Below the pieces are notes generated by a model. The model was not told the DNA's origin. It worked only from the letters and a program-made list of their open reading frames with translations, and did not search any database. Both the position numbers and the translations under genes were made by a program. DNA of 64,000 bases from Rhodobacteraceae bacterium Water-Bin34 (GTDB taxonomy: Bacteria; Pseudomonadota; Alphaproteobacteria; Rhodobacterales; Rhodobacteraceae), in NCBI GenBank assembly GCA_900197625.1, contig FZLS01000001.1, positions 62,001 to 126,000 on the forward strand. The letters are read 5' to 3'. Of this stretch, positions 38,933 through 48,999 are shown one piece after another (positions within the stretch are counted from its first letter, which is position 1; every line of letters starts with the position of its first letter).

Positions 38933-39994
38933 ATGTCTATCACAGTAGAAGCAATTATCGAAGAGTTGAAGAGAGTTCAATTGCCAGATGGAAGTAATAT
39001 CGTTGACGCTGATATGGTGCGCGCTGTGACTATTAATGATGGTAAAGTAAATTTTGTTTTAGAAGTTCCAGGTGATATTGGCGAGCGTATGGAACCAGTG
39101 AGGTCTGGCGCTGAAGCATTAATATTAAGAATGGATGGTGTTGATCAGTGTAATGTTATGATGACAGCCCACAGTGCACCAAAACAGCCACCAAATTTAA
39201 AAATTGGAGGTCATGCAAAACCTCAAGACGATAAACAGCCAATTGATGGGGTTAAAAGAATTATAGCAATTGGTTCAGGAAAAGGTGGAGTTGGCAAATC
39301 AACAGTTTCCAGTAATTTAGCCGTAGCATTATCAAAGCTTGGTTTGAAAGTTGGTCTACTTGATGCAGATATTCATGGTCCGTCACAGCCAAGGATGATG
39401 GGTGTATCAAAACGACCAGCCAGTCCAGATGGCAAAACAATTATTCCGTTGCAAGCACACGGTGTAACAATGATGTCCCTTGGATTAATGCTGAAAGAAG
39501 ATGAGGCAGTGATTTGGCGAGGGCCAATGTTAATGGGCGCATTGCAACAAATGTTAAATCAAGTTCAGTGGGGTCAACTAGATGTATTATTAATAGATCT
39601 ACCGCCAGGTACTGGTGATGTGCAGCTCACTTTGTCTCAGAAAACGGAAGTTTCTGGAGCCATTATAGTGTCTACACCACAAGATGTAGCATTATTAGAC
39701 GCAAGAAAAGCGATAAATATGTTCGAGCGAATGGAAGTTCCAATAATTGGAATGATTGAAAATATGTCTAGCTACCACTGTCCAAAATGTGGTCATGAGG
39801 AATATATTTTTGGGCATGGAGGGGCGCAAGAAGATGCTAAAAAATTTAATTTACCATTTTTAGGCGAAATTCCATTAGAATTAGAAATTCGTAAAGCAGG
39901 AGATGGAGGTACTCCAGTTGTTGCTACTAACAGCAAGCATTCTAATGCTTATCTTAATTTGGCCCAAAAACTTATAGATGGTGGCATATTATGA
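38933..39994 (+). CDS. apbC: Iron-sulfur cluster carrier Mrp/ApbC
   Basis: A 353-residue P-loop ATPase that delivers Fe-S clusters. An N-terminal DUF59/MIP18 domain (about 1-90) is followed by the deviant Walker [18 protein letters not shown] (about 113-129), [29 protein letters not shown], and the cluster-binding CPKCG in [22 protein letters not shown] precedes the ATG. It overlaps the following thioesterase gene by 4 bases. Confidence 0.92.
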   Translation: MSITVEAIIEELKRVQLPDGSNIVDADMVRAVTINDGKVNFVLEVPGDIGERMEPVRSGAEALILRMDGVDQCNVMMTAHSAPKQPPNLKIGGHAKPQDDKQPIDGVKRIIAIGSGKGGVGKSTVSSNLAVALSKLGLKVGLLDADIHGPSQPRMMGVSKRPASPDGKTIIPLQAHGVTMMSLGLMLKEDEAVIWRGPMLMGALQQMLNQVQWGQLDVLLIDLPPGTGDVQLTLSQKTEVSGAIIVSTPQDVALLDARKAINMFERMEVPIIGMIENMSSYHCPKCGHEEYIFGHGGAQEDAKKFNLPFLGEIPLELEIRKAGDGGTPVVATNSKHSNAYLNLAQKLIDGGIL

Positions 39995-40446
39995 TATGGG
40001 ATAAAAATAAAATCTTAGCTTCAGGAATTAAGGGTGATTGGGTTTTGGGTCTTCACGATTTTGTCAGATATAGCGATCTTGATACATATGATCATGTAAA
40101 TAATAAAATTTATCATACTTGGTTTGAAAATTTACGGATTATTTATTTAATAAAATCTGGTTTTGATTTTACAAATAAAAAAAATGCAATGCCAGTAGTA
40201 AGGACATCTAGTATTGAATATAATTCAGCTATGTTTCTGGATGAAGAATATACAACCGTAATAAGATGTTCTAAAGTTGGAAAAACTAGCTTTGACTTAG
40301 ATTATGAAGTGCATAGTGCGTTAGAGGTGAAAGCAAAAGGCCAGACAAAAATTGTAATGGCAGATTTAGTCGCTGGTAAATCAGTTGCATTAGATAACAG
40401 TTTTAGAGAGCTTTTTATAACTCGAGATCTAGCATTAAATAAATAA
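39991..40446 (+). CDS. Acyl-CoA thioesterase, 4HBT/YbgC-like
   Basis: A 151-residue hotdog-fold protein. The segment [26 protein letters not shown] is the 4-hydroxybenzoyl-CoA thioesterase motif, with the catalytic Asp of the [12 protein letters not shown] stretch. [24 protein letters not shown] forms the following strands. It is translationally coupled to apbC, a combination with no obvious shared pathway. Substrate is unknown. Confidence 0.75.
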   Translation: MIWDKNKILASGIKGDWVLGLHDFVRYSDLDTYDHVNNKIYHTWFENLRIIYLIKSGFDFTNKKNAMPVVRTSSIEYNSAMFLDEEYTTVIRCSKVGKTSFDLDYEVHSALEVKAKGQTKIVMADLVAGKSVALDNSFRELFITRDLALNK

Positions 40447-40567
40447 AATGCCTCTAATTGCAAAAAAAATTAGCTTTATAGTTTTTGACACTTGACTCAG
40501 AGCTTCATCCCGCTAAAACGCAATTTCAAGTTTAATCGGAATATTCCGACCCGTATGGAGAAGTCTT

Positions 40568-40735
40568 ATGGCGAAGCCAACCACAATAAAAATCCGTTTA
40601 AATTCAACAGCGGACACAGGTCATTTCTATGTGACTAAAAAAAATGCACGTACAATGACTGAAAAAATGGTTGTAAAAAAATATGATCCGGTTGTTCGTA
40701 AGCATGTTGAGTACAAAGAAGGTAAGATCAAATAA
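40568..40735 (+). CDS. rpmG: 50S ribosomal protein L33
   Basis: A 55-residue basic ribosomal protein ([20 protein letters not shown], then [20 protein letters not shown] and [12 protein letters not shown]). It has no zinc-binding cysteines, so it is the C-minus form. GGAGAAG lies 8-10 bases before the ATG. TTGACA at 40485-40490 and TTGACT at 40493-40498 upstream could be -35 elements, but the -10 is unclear. A strong terminator follows. Confidence 0.93.
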   Translation: MAKPTTIKIRLNSTADTGHFYVTKKNARTMTEKMVVKKYDPVVRKHVEYKEGKIK

Positions 40736-40761
40736 ATTGATCTAATTTTCAGCTTAAAACG

Positions 40762-40788
40762 ACCGCACTCCAGTGCGGTTTTTTTTTG
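40762..40788 (+). terminator. Rho-independent terminator after rpmG
   Basis: ACCGCAC and GTGCGGT pair perfectly around TCCA, followed by eight or more T. It is 27 bases past the rpmG stop. Confidence 0.85.
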
Positions 40789-40804
40789 ATTTAAAAAGAC
40801 ACAA

Positions 40805-40832
40805 AAAAGCCAGGGACAATGCCCTGGCTTTT
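40805..40832 (-). terminator. Rho-independent terminator after the BI-1 gene
   Basis: AAAAGCCAGGG and CCCTGGCTTTT pair perfectly around a six-base loop, and the minus strand continues with a T run. It is 23 bases past the stop of the BI-1 gene and almost adjacent to the rpmG terminator. Confidence 0.85.
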
Positions 40833-40855
40833 GATCTTTAATTTTTTTGTTTAAT

Positions 40856-41572
40856 TTATTCTCGACCACCCATGAAGTGTAACAGGAACATGAACATATT
40901 CAAAAAATCTAGATAAAGGCTTAGGGCACCCATGATTGCTGCCTTTCCTAGCCAATCTGTTTGGCCGTTTGAAGCCATAGTAATATATGTATTTTTAATT
41001 TTTTGTGTATCGTATGCGGTTAGGCCAGCAAATATTAAAAGCCCGATAACTGAGATTGCAAATGTCATTGCAGACGAAGCCATCCAGATGTTTAAAATAG
41101 AAGCAACAATTAGGCCAATTACGCCCATTATTAAAAAACTTCCCCAACCAGAAATATCACGTTTGGTTGTATATCCATATAACGAAAGCCCACCAAATGC
41201 GATTGCAGTTGTGAAAAACGTCTGTGTTATTGATATTCCTGTATATACAGCAAATATCCATGATATTGATAAGCCCATTAATGCTGAGAAAATAATAAAT
41301 GATAATCTAGCAGCAGTTTGAGATAAGCGATTGATCATGCTTCCTAGGAAGAAAACCATTATTAGTGGAGCAAACATTACAGCCCAACGAAGTCCACCAG
41401 TAAATAGTGTTGCTAAAAGAGCATCGTTTTGTCCTGTGAGATAAGCAACTACACCGGTAGTTGCCATTCCAACACTCATTATTCCATAAACACTACTCAT
41501 ATGAGCACGTAGCCCCTCATCAATGCTAACAGCATTAATACCTGCACGATTTATTGTTTGATAATCTGCCAT
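40856..41572 (-). CDS. Bax inhibitor-1/YccA family membrane protein
   Basis: A 238-residue protein with seven hydrophobic segments between about residues 28 and 235. It shows the YGIMSVGMATTGVVAY start and the C-terminal GALSLYLDFLNMFMFLLHFMGGR typical of UPF0005/BI-1. Bacterial homologues act as pH-dependent calcium leak channels or interact with FtsH (YccA). AGGAG precedes the ATG. It is divergent from typA. Confidence 0.9.
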   Translation of the reverse strand: MADYQTINRAGINAVSIDEGLRAHMSSVYGIMSVGMATTGVVAYLTGQNDALLATLFTGGLRWAVMFAPLIMVFFLGSMINRLSQTAARLSFIIFSALMGLSISWIFAVYTGISITQTFFTTAIAFGGLSLYGYTTKRDISGWGSFLIMGVIGLIVASILNIWMASSAMTFAISVIGLLIFAGLTAYDTQKIKNTYITMASNGQTDWLGKAAIMGALSLYLDFLNMFMFLLHFMGGRE

Positions 41573-41850
41573 TTTATACTCCTATGTCATTGTCAGCGTA
41601 AATTAACGCGTTCATGTGCACATAATGACCTTAATGTGAGAAATTTCAAGATAAATCGAAATATTTCTTCACAATTTTCTTTAAAATTGTAAAGAAAGTT
41701 TAGATAAATCAAGTCTCTAAGAAGTATTTATTGAAAAGTAAAAACTTCTTGGGTCTTAGGTTGGATTTTTATCAATTTTTTATGCTGGTATTTGAGAGCT
41801 TCCTAGTCTAAAGCGCGCATTAATTCTTTTCCCCAAAGAGGCCATCTATC

Positions 41851-43674
41851 ATGGATATGAGAAATATTGCTATCATTGCACACGTTGACCACGGTAAGAC
41901 TACGCTAGTTGACGAACTTCTAAAACAATCTGGTATTTACCGCGATAATGAAACAACTACTGAACGCGCTATGGATAGTAATGATCTAGAGCGTGAGCGT
42001 GGTATAACTATTTTTGCAAAACCAACATCTGTTGAATGGAAGGGTACGCGAATAAATATTGTTGATACTCCGGGGCACGCAGATTTTGGAGGCGAAGTTG
42101 AACGTATTCTTTCAATGGTTGATGGTGTTATATTACTTGTAGATGCTGCAGAAGGCCCTATGCCACAAACAAAATTTGTTACATCAAAAGCATTAGCTTT
42201 AGGTTTAAGGCCAATTGTTGTTGTGAATAAGGTTGATAAACCAGATGGAGAACCTGATCGTGCTCTAGACGAATGCTTTGATTTGTTTGCTAATCTTGAG
42301 GCCTCAGATGAACAATTGGATTTCCCATCAATGTATGCCTCTGGCCGATCTGGATGGGCTGATATGGACCTTGATGGGCCAAGAAAAGATCTCTCTGCCA
42401 TGTTTGATTTAATTTTACATCACGTTCCGCCTCCTGCACAAGTTGATCGAAGAGATGAAAAGTTCTCAATGTTGGCAACAACATTGGGTGGAGATCCATT
42501 TTTAGGTCGATTATTAACTGGAAGAGTAGAGACTGGCCGTTTGAAAGCTGGCGAAACTATAAAATCAATGACCAGAGATGGTGAACTGATTGAAAGTTTC
42601 CGGGTAACTAAAATTATGGCATTTCGTGGCTTATCACAAAGTGCGATAGATGAAGCAGAAGCTGGTGATATTGTTTCTATTGCTGGAATGAGTAAAGCTA
42701 CTGTGGCTGATACTTTATCTGATCTTTCAATTGATAAAGCTATTCCTGCTCAACCAATCGATCCACCAACTATAACAGTAACTTTTGGTATCAATGATAG
42801 CCCTCTTGCAGGTAGAGATGGTAAAAAAGTTCAATCACGAGTTATTCGTGATCGTCTTTTGAAAGAAGCTGAATCAAATGTAGCAATTAAGGTTAGTGAT
42901 ACCCCTGGTGGTGAAGCATTTGAGGTAGCAGGTCGTGGCGAATTGCAAATGGGTGTTTTGATTGAAAACATGCGACGTGAAGGCTTTGAATTGTCAATAT
43001 CTAGACCACAAGTTTTATTTAAAGAAGTTAATGGTCAACGAATGGAGCCAATTGAAGAGGCTACAATTGATGTTGATGATGAATATTCAGGAAAAGTTAT
43101 TGAAAAATTAACTGGCGCAAGAAAAGGTGAGTTAATTGAAATGAAGCAGGTAGGTGCAGGTAAAACCAGAATTGTCGCGCATGTTCCAGCTAGAGGATTA
43201 ATAGGATATCATGGTGAATTTTTGACTGATACTCGTGGTACTGGTGTTTTAAATAGAGTTTTCCATGATTGGGCTCCGTATAAAGGTGTTATGCCAGGGC
43301 GTCGATCTGGTGTATTAATATCGATGGAAAATGGACAATCCGTTTCATATGCTATTTTTAATTTAGAAGATCGGGGACGTTTCTTTATTGGTGCGCAGGA
43401 AGATGTATATCAAGGAATGATTTTAGCTGAGCATAATCGTGAAAACGATTTAGAGGTTAATCCTCTGAAAGGAAAGCAATTAACAAATGTACGTGCGTCA
43501 GGAACTGATGAAGCTGTTCGCCTTACAACTCCAATTAAGTTTTCTTTAGAAGAGGCAATTGCTTACATCGATGATGATGAGTTGGTTGAAGTAACTCCCA
43601 ATGCTATTAGAATGAGAAAGAGATTTTTAGATCCACATGAAAGAAAACGCCAAGCAAAATCTGCAAAAGCTTAA
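41851..43674 (+). CDS. typA: Translational GTPase TypA/BipA
   Basis: A 607-residue ribosome-associated GTPase used in stress and cold adaptation and 50S assembly. G1 is AHVDHGKTTL, G2 region ERGITIFAK, G3 DTPGHADFGGE, G4 VVNKVDKPD. Elongation-factor domains II to V follow, with HVPARGLIGYHGEFLTDTRG and the C-terminal domain ending RMRKRFLDPHERKR. A 278-base leader/divergent gap upstream contains inverted repeats at 41671-41690 (ACAATTTT/AAAATTGT) and 41719-41750 (AAGAAGT/ACTTCTT). Confidence 0.95.
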   Translation: MDMRNIAIIAHVDHGKTTLVDELLKQSGIYRDNETTTERAMDSNDLERERGITIFAKPTSVEWKGTRINIVDTPGHADFGGEVERILSMVDGVILLVDAAEGPMPQTKFVTSKALALGLRPIVVVNKVDKPDGEPDRALDECFDLFANLEASDEQLDFPSMYASGRSGWADMDLDGPRKDLSAMFDLILHHVPPPAQVDRRDEKFSMLATTLGGDPFLGRLLTGRVETGRLKAGETIKSMTRDGELIESFRVTKIMAFRGLSQSAIDEAEAGDIVSIAGMSKATVADTLSDLSIDKAIPAQPIDPPTITVTFGINDSPLAGRDGKKVQSRVIRDRLLKEAESNVAIKVSDTPGGEAFEVAGRGELQMGVLIENMRREGFELSISRPQVLFKEVNGQRMEPIEEATIDVDDEYSGKVIEKLTGARKGELIEMKQVGAGKTRIVAHVPARGLIGYHGEFLTDTRGTGVLNRVFHDWAPYKGVMPGRRSGVLISMENGQSVSYAIFNLEDRGRFFIGAQEDVYQGMILAEHNRENDLEVNPLKGKQLTNVRASGTDEAVRLTTPIKFSLEEAIAYIDDDELVEVTPNAIRMRKRFLDPHERKRQAKSAKA

Positions 43675-43704
43675 ATTCGTATCAAAAAAATCTATTAATA
43701 AATT

Positions 43705-43724
43705 TTGGCGATTTTTATCGCCAA
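43705..43724 (+). terminator. Hairpin after typA
   Basis: TTGGCGAT and ATCGCCAA pair perfectly around TTTT, 30 bases after the typA stop. No T run follows, so it may be a weak terminator or mRNA-stabilising stem. Confidence 0.45.
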
Positions 43725-43850
43725 GAGAATTTCACTATATTTAATACAAATATTAAATATATACATGTATTTTAACTTAGATTATTCTAAGATTATCCTT
43801 GTAACCTGAAATAATTGCTGTGAAAAGTTTTAAACTGTTAGGAGAGCTCA

Positions 43851-44648
43851 ATGGATTTGAGTGATGTTGTGAAACAAAGTATAATAGACACAGCAACTTG
43901 CATGGCTGATGCTGCAAGGCCTATTGCTTTATCGTATTTTAGGACAGAATCTCAAGCAATTGAAAATAAGTTAATAAATGGTTTCGACCCAGTCACAATC
44001 GCGGATAAGGAAATAGAGCTTATATTTCGAAAGGTTTTATCTGAGCAACGCCCCGATGATGGAGTAATTGGGGAAGAATTTCCAAAAGTGCCAAGCCGCT
44101 CAGGCCTCACATGGATCCTTGATCCAATAGATGGAACCAGAGCTTTTATATCTGGTGCCCCAACATGGGGAATGTTAATTGGTGTCCATGATGGATCAAA
44201 AGCTGTATTTGGTGTTATAGATCAACCTTATACTGGCGAAAGATTTATTGGTGGATTTGGTCAATCTGAATTACAATCGCAAGGCAAAAAAACTAACATT
44301 AATGTTAGAGCATGTTCTAAGTTAAAAGATGCAACTTTATTTTCCACAATGCCACAGGTTGGTGATATTTCTGAAACTGAATTATTCAACCGAGTTGCGA
44401 GAGAATGTAAATTAACAAGATTTGGTTTAGACTGTTATGCTTATGCTTTATTGGCATTAGGGCAAATCGATTTGGTAATTGAAGCAGGTTTGAACATATA
44501 TGATATTCAAGGACCATTGGCAGTTGTTGAAGCTGCTGGTGGCATTGTAACAAACTGGCAGGGTGAAACTGTAAACGAGGGTGGGCAAGTCATAGCTGCT
44601 GGTGATCCGGAAGTTCATGCAGCAGCTATAAAATTACTTAATAATTGA
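43851..44648 (+). CDS. hisN: Histidinol-phosphatase, inositol monophosphatase type
   Basis: A 265-residue magnesium-dependent phosphatase. It shows the metal-binding GEEFP, the DPIDGTRAFISG signature, and GLDCYAYALLALGQIDLVIEAGLNIYDIQGP with the third-ligand aspartate. The TRAFISG version is typical of HisN, which dephosphorylates histidinol phosphate. Inositol or other monophosphatase activity is the alternative. AGGAG lies before the ATG. It converges with the SCP2 gene. Confidence 0.85.
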   Translation: MDLSDVVKQSIIDTATCMADAARPIALSYFRTESQAIENKLINGFDPVTIADKEIELIFRKVLSEQRPDDGVIGEEFPKVPSRSGLTWILDPIDGTRAFISGAPTWGMLIGVHDGSKAVFGVIDQPYTGERFIGGFGQSELQSQGKKTNINVRACSKLKDATLFSTMPQVGDISETELFNRVARECKLTRFGLDCYAYALLALGQIDLVIEAGLNIYDIQGPLAVVEAAGGIVTNWQGETVNEGGQVIAAGDPEVHAAAIKLLNN

Positions 44649-44649
44649 A

Positions 44650-44946
44650 CTACTGAGAATTTAATTTTTTTGCAAAGTTGATAGCTGTTGAAATATCGCC
44701 TTCGATTTTTAGTTTTCCAGACATAAATGCTCCTGAAGCTTTGATAGATCCAGCCAGGATTCCTTCAAAAGTTTTCAAATCGGAAGTCATTGTACAATTT
44801 ACATCAAAAGGTTCTGAAAATGCACCGTCTTGAGTGACGACAATAAAGCCTTCTTCAAGAATTTCAATTTTCAAAGCGTCTTCAAAAATATTATCTCTCA
44901 GTTTTTTGTTTATTTTTATCAAAGCATTTTCGATAACTTTACTCAT
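44650..44946 (-). CDS. SCP2 sterol-binding domain protein
   Basis: A 98-residue protein consisting of one SCP2-type lipid-binding domain: LRDNIFEDALKIEILEEGFIVV, the CTMTSDLKTFEGILAGSIKASGAFMSGKLKIEGD core, then an amphipathic C-terminal helix. The ATG at 44946 has AGGA upstream; the frame is open to 44967, where it would overlap the divergent TPR frame. Role is unknown; bacterial members may carry fatty acyl groups. Confidence 0.8.
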   Translation of the reverse strand: MSKVIENALIKINKKLRDNIFEDALKIEILEEGFIVVTQDGAFSEPFDVNCTMTSDLKTFEGILAGSIKASGAFMSGKLKIEGDISTAINFAKKLNSQ

Positions 44947-45008
44947 TATAAATCCTTTGTTGTACATTGAGACTTTATTTTAAAAGATTTTGCGCTAATT
45001 ATTTTCTT

Positions 45009-45587
45009 ATGTTAAAATTTCATTTATTGCGAATATTATTTCGCCTATTAATTATATGCATCCTTTCTACATTTAGCCAGTTTGGTTTCAGTAGCAATGC
45101 ATTTGCACAAAATACAAAAATTGATAATTTATTTATGAAATTACAAGATATAGAAAACAAAAATTATCAAGATATTGAAAAGGAAATATGGTCAGAGTGG
45201 CGCAAGTCAGGTTCACCTAAAAGTGACTTACTTTTAAAACGTGGAATGGACGCTATGTCCAAAGGAGACTATAATGCATCTATTGAGCATTTAACTGCTG
45301 CCATTGATTACACGCCTGAGTTTGCTGAGGCTTGGAATATGAGAGCTACTGTGTTTTTTCTAATGGATAATTACAACCAGTCTGTTTCTGACATTCAACA
45401 AACTTTAAAGCTGAATCCACGTCATTTTGGTGCATTAAGTGGATTGGGAATGATTTTTGAAAGATCTGGGCAGCCGAAACAAGCCCTAGAGGTTTACAAA
45501 AAGCTTCTAGAAGTGCATCCAAGGTCCATTAATGCAATCATGTCAGTCGATAGATTAATTAAATATCTTGAGGGCACTTCTCTTTAA
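45009..45587 (+). CDS. Exported TPR-repeat protein
   Basis: A 192-residue protein with an N-terminal signal sequence (hydrophobic stretch about 8-25, then SSNAFAQ before NTKID) and about three tetratricopeptide repeats (LLKRGMDAMSKGDYNASIEH, FAEAWNMRATVFFLMDNYNQ, FGALSGLGMIFERSGQPKQA). It is probably periplasmic and a protein-interaction scaffold. I chose the ATG at 45009; the upstream frame from 44967 would put basic residues far ahead of the hydrophobic core. It ends 8 bases before the helicase gene. Confidence 0.75.
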   Translation: MLKFHLLRILFRLLIICILSTFSQFGFSSNAFAQNTKIDNLFMKLQDIENKNYQDIEKEIWSEWRKSGSPKSDLLLKRGMDAMSKGDYNASIEHLTAAIDYTPEFAEAWNMRATVFFLMDNYNQSVSDIQQTLKLNPRHFGALSGLGMIFERSGQPKQALEVYKKLLEVHPRSINAIMSVDRLIKYLEGTSL

Positions 45588-45595
45588 GGCAAATT

Positions 45596-48241
45596 ATGTC
45601 TCAAAACCAATCTCGTTTAGCGGCTATTCTGGGCCCAACAAATACGGGCAAAACATATTATGCCATTGAACGAATGTTGGCACGAAATTCAGGTGTTATT
45701 GGGTTACCACTACGTCTGTTGGCTAGAGAAGTTTATGATAAGGTAGTCGCTTTACGTGGATTAAACTCAGTTGCTTTAATTACAGGTGAAGAACGCATAG
45801 TGCCCAATAAGGCACGATATTGGGTTTGTACAGTTGAAGCTATGCCACAAGATATTGGAGCTGAATTTGTAGCAATTGATGAAATACAACTTTGTGGTGA
45901 CCCTGAGCGGGGGCATGTATTTACGGATAGACTACTTAATATGCGTGGATCTGTGGAAACACTTTTTTTGGGTGCTGACACAATGCGTAAAGTTATTGGT
46001 CAGTTAATACCAAATGTTGAATTTATATTTCGATCAAGATTCTCAGATTTAGAGTATACAGGACCAAAGAAAACAAGCCGAATGCCTTCTAGGAGTGCAA
46101 TTGTTGGATTTTCTGTTGATAATGTGTATGCAATTGCTGAATTGCTTCGCAGGCAAAAAGGTGGAGCGGCAGTAGTTATGGGAGCCTTGTCGCCGAGAAC
46201 TCGCAATTCTCAGGTTGAGTTATATCAAAATGGTGATGTTGATTATTTAGTTGCAACTGATGCTATTGGAATGGGTCTAAATTTAGACATAAACCATGTT
46301 GCATTTTCTAGCCTCACTAAATTTGATGGTAGACGCATGAGATACCTAATGCCAAATGAGCTTGCACAAATTGCAGGTCGAGCTGGCAGGCACCTTAATT
46401 CTGGTACATTTGGTGTAACAGGAGACGCTCCTCAGCTTGATCAAGAAGTGGTTGATGCAATTGAAAATCATAAGTTTACACCCCTTAAAAAACTTCAATG
46501 GCGGAATTCACGTCTGGAATTTGGAACTACAAATTCATTAATTAATTCCTTAGATAAAATTTCTGAAAATAACCTGTTGATAAAAGCGCAACCCGCAGAA
46601 GATTTTCGCACATTGACTGCATTAGTTGATGACGCAGAAGTATCAGCTCGAGCTAGTGATGGGGCATCTGTGAAATTATTATGGGATACATGCGGTATCC
46701 CTGACTTCCGTGGGGTAAGTTTTACAGATCATACAAGTTTAGTATCAAGAATATTTAATTTTTTGCATGAAAATGGTGAAGTAAGTGAAAATTGGCTTGC
46801 ACAAAAGATAGCAAATATTGATAAAACTGGTGGAGATATAGATACTATATCAAAAAGATTGGCTTTTATTCGGACCTGGACATACATTTGTCAAAGAAAA
46901 GGATGGGTTCAGAATGAAAGCTATTGGCGTGAAGAGACACGTGCAGTAGAAGACCGCTTATCTGATGCGCTTCATAACGCATTAACACAACGATTTATTG
47001 ACCGGCGCACCTCATTGTTAATGCGCCGCTTGAAGCAAAAGGAGAGCCTTGTGGCTGAGGTTGATACAAAAGGTGAAGTAACCATCGAAGGTGAATTCGT
47101 TGGTAAGTTAAATGGATTTCGATTCCAAATGGATAAAGATGCAACTGCTGAAGAAAGTAAGACATTACGAGCAGCATCTATTCAGGCCCTTCAGCCAGAG
47201 TTTAATTTACGAGCAGATCGAATGTACAATGCCCCAGATACTGAATTTGAGTTTACCGAACAGGGTGGCCTTATGTGGGGAGAATATGGTGTGGGTAAGC
47301 TTATCAAAGGTGATGATATATTATCTCCTCGCATTGAAGTGTTTGTGGATGATGAGGCTGGAAATGAAGTCATAACTAAAGTGCAAAAACGACTTCGACA
47401 CTTTATGGATCGAAAAATTAATTCAGCATTTGAGCCGTTGTTAGCTATGAGGGATGATGAGCTTGTTAATGGTATGGCCCGTGGATTGGCCTTTCGATTA
47501 GTTGAAAGCCTTGGAGTTATTCCAAGATCTGTTGTAGCTAAAGATGTTAAAGAATTAGACCAAGATGGGCGTGGACTATTACGCAAGCACGGTGTTCGTT
47601 TTGGGCAATATACATTATTTCAACAATTAATGTTAAAGCCTGCACCAACAAGATTAAGGCTTGTATTATGGTCTTTATTTGAAGAATTTGATGAATTTCC
47701 AGAAGCACCTCCAGCGGGATTGGTTACAATTCCAGAAACTAAAGGATCTCCAAAAGGATATTATCCTAGAGCGGGTTATCGTCTTGCAGGCGAAAGAGCA
47801 ATTAGAATAGATATGCTGGAAAGACTTGCTGATTTAACAAGGACACAGAATGTAAAAGATGGTTTTGAAGCTAATTCTGACATGCTCTCAATTTCAGGTA
47901 CAACCTTAGATCAATTTTCAAATATGATGGAAGGTCTGGGTTTCCTTGTTGAAAAAGGTCAGCGTGATAAAATAAAACCAGAACCGCAAGAAGGTGTCGA
48001 ACTAAAAACTCCTGAAACGGATGAAGACAGTGTTGAAACATTTTATATTTTTAAATGGGTTCCAAAATCTCGTCCAACGCGCAAAGAATTTATTCAAAAA
48101 GATAATAGTAAATCAAAGAAAAATAAAAAATCACAAGGTAATAAATTCAAAAAGCAATCATCCAAACCTATGAAAACTGAGAAATCATTAGATCCAGATA
48201 ACCCATTTGCAGCACTAATGGCATTGAAAGGTAAATCCTAA
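45596..48241 (+). CDS. Suv3-like superfamily 2 RNA helicase
   Basis: An 881-residue helicase related to mitochondrial SUV3. Walker A is LGPTNTGKTYYAIERML, motif II is AIDEIQLC (the DEIQ form), and the second RecA domain carries YLVATDAIGMGLNLDINHVAF and ELAQIAGRAGRHL. A long C-terminal region includes KHGVRFGQYTLFQQLMLKP and a basic Lys/Ser-rich tail. Known SUV3 homologues unwind RNA for degradation; the alphaproteobacterial copies are little studied. It overlaps the S4 gene by one base. Confidence 0.88.
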   Translation: MSQNQSRLAAILGPTNTGKTYYAIERMLARNSGVIGLPLRLLAREVYDKVVALRGLNSVALITGEERIVPNKARYWVCTVEAMPQDIGAEFVAIDEIQLCGDPERGHVFTDRLLNMRGSVETLFLGADTMRKVIGQLIPNVEFIFRSRFSDLEYTGPKKTSRMPSRSAIVGFSVDNVYAIAELLRRQKGGAAVVMGALSPRTRNSQVELYQNGDVDYLVATDAIGMGLNLDINHVAFSSLTKFDGRRMRYLMPNELAQIAGRAGRHLNSGTFGVTGDAPQLDQEVVDAIENHKFTPLKKLQWRNSRLEFGTTNSLINSLDKISENNLLIKAQPAEDFRTLTALVDDAEVSARASDGASVKLLWDTCGIPDFRGVSFTDHTSLVSRIFNFLHENGEVSENWLAQKIANIDKTGGDIDTISKRLAFIRTWTYICQRKGWVQNESYWREETRAVEDRLSDALHNALTQRFIDRRTSLLMRRLKQKESLVAEVDTKGEVTIEGEFVGKLNGFRFQMDKDATAEESKTLRAASIQALQPEFNLRADRMYNAPDTEFEFTEQGGLMWGEYGVGKLIKGDDILSPRIEVFVDDEAGNEVITKVQKRLRHFMDRKINSAFEPLLAMRDDELVNGMARGLAFRLVESLGVIPRSVVAKDVKELDQDGRGLLRKHGVRFGQYTLFQQLMLKPAPTRLRLVLWSLFEEFDEFPEAPPAGLVTIPETKGSPKGYYPRAGYRLAGERAIRIDMLERLADLTRTQNVKDGFEANSDMLSISGTTLDQFSNMMEGLGFLVEKGQRDKIKPEPQEGVELKTPETDEDSVETFYIFKWVPKSRPTRKEFIQKDNSKSKKNKKSQGNKFKKQSSKPMKTEKSLDPDNPFAALMALKGKS

Positions 48242-48609
48242 TTTCTGAAAGAATAGATAAATGGCTTTGGCAGGCTAGATTTATAAAATCTAGAAGCTTA
48301 AGTGCAAAATTAGTGCGAGACGGTAAGGTTCGATTAAATGGATCAAAAATTACAAAACCGTCAAGCAAAGTGGAAATAGGAGACAATTTAGTTTTTTCTA
48401 CATCAGATTGGGTGCGAATAATTGAAGTTGTAAAAATGGGTGTACGTCGAGGACCAGCTTCTGAAGCGCAAGAATTGTATTTAGATCATTCAGGACCCCG
48501 TCCCGTAAAGGAAAAAATACCTCAAAACCCAAAATATGAGGGAAAAGGGCGCCCAACTGGCAAATGGCGGCGAGCATTACATTCTTTTTCAAATAGCGGT
48601 CTTGATTGA
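48241..48609 (+). CDS. S4-domain RNA-binding protein with apparent ATT start
   Basis: A 122-residue RNA-binding protein of the Hsp15/heat-shock S4 family. The S4 domain spans about 3-50 (SERIDKWLWQARF, AKLVRDGKVRLNGSKITKP, VEIGDNL), followed by a basic tail. The frame is open only from 48235, and ATT at 48241 gives the expected start, sharing one base with the helicase TAA. No ATG, GTG or TTG occurs before 48313, and starting at that GTG would remove half of the S4 fold. The TAATT junction looks like TAATG with the last base changed. Hsp15 rescues stalled 50S-peptidyl-tRNA in E. coli. Confidence 0.8.
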   Translation: MSERIDKWLWQARFIKSRSLSAKLVRDGKVRLNGSKITKPSSKVEIGDNLVFSTSDWVRIIEVVKMGVRRGPASEAQELYLDHSGPRPVKEKIPQNPKYEGKGRPTGKWRRALHSFSNSGLD

Positions 48610-48660
48610 TTGGCCAACACCTCTTAATAGGCTGGTGATTATAATTTTTGGACATAATAA

Positions 48661-48999
48661 ATGACATATATCGTCAATGATGCTTGTATTGCATGTAAAT
48701 ATACTGATTGTGTAGAAGTCTGCCCTGTAGATTGTTTCTATGAGGGTGAAAATATGTTGGTGATACACCCAGATGAATGTATTGATTGTGGTGTATGCGA
48801 ACCTGAGTGCCCAGCAGACGCTATCTTGCCTGATACGGAACCTGATACTGAAAAATGGGTTGAGTTTAATCGAAAATATTCAGAAATATGGCCGGTTATC
48901 ATTAGTCAAAAAACTCCACTACCAGATGCTGAAGCCCGTGATGGTGAAGAAGGTAAACTTGAAAAGTATTTCTCTGAAAAACCTGGAGAAGGTGGTTAA
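48661..48999 (+). CDS. fdxA: 7Fe ferredoxin FdxA
   Basis: A 112-residue ferredoxin with one [3Fe-4S] and one [4Fe-4S] cluster. Cysteines are arranged as [19 protein letters not shown] and [18 protein letters not shown]-terminal extension ([15 protein letters not shown]) is typical of FdxA. No strong RBS is visible. The order helicase-S4-fdxA-carD is widespread in alphaproteobacteria. Confidence 0.93.
   Translation: MTYIVNDACIACKYTDCVEVCPVDCFYEGENMLVIHPDECIDCGVCEPECPADAILPDTEPDTEKWVEFNRKYSEIWPVIISQKTPLPDAEARDGEEGKLEKYFSEKPGEGG

Noticed and set aside
41937-42401. 154-codon frame opposite typA
   Set aside because: It is antisense to the GTPase domain; the Ser/Arg-rich composition reflects reverse reading of a conserved gene.
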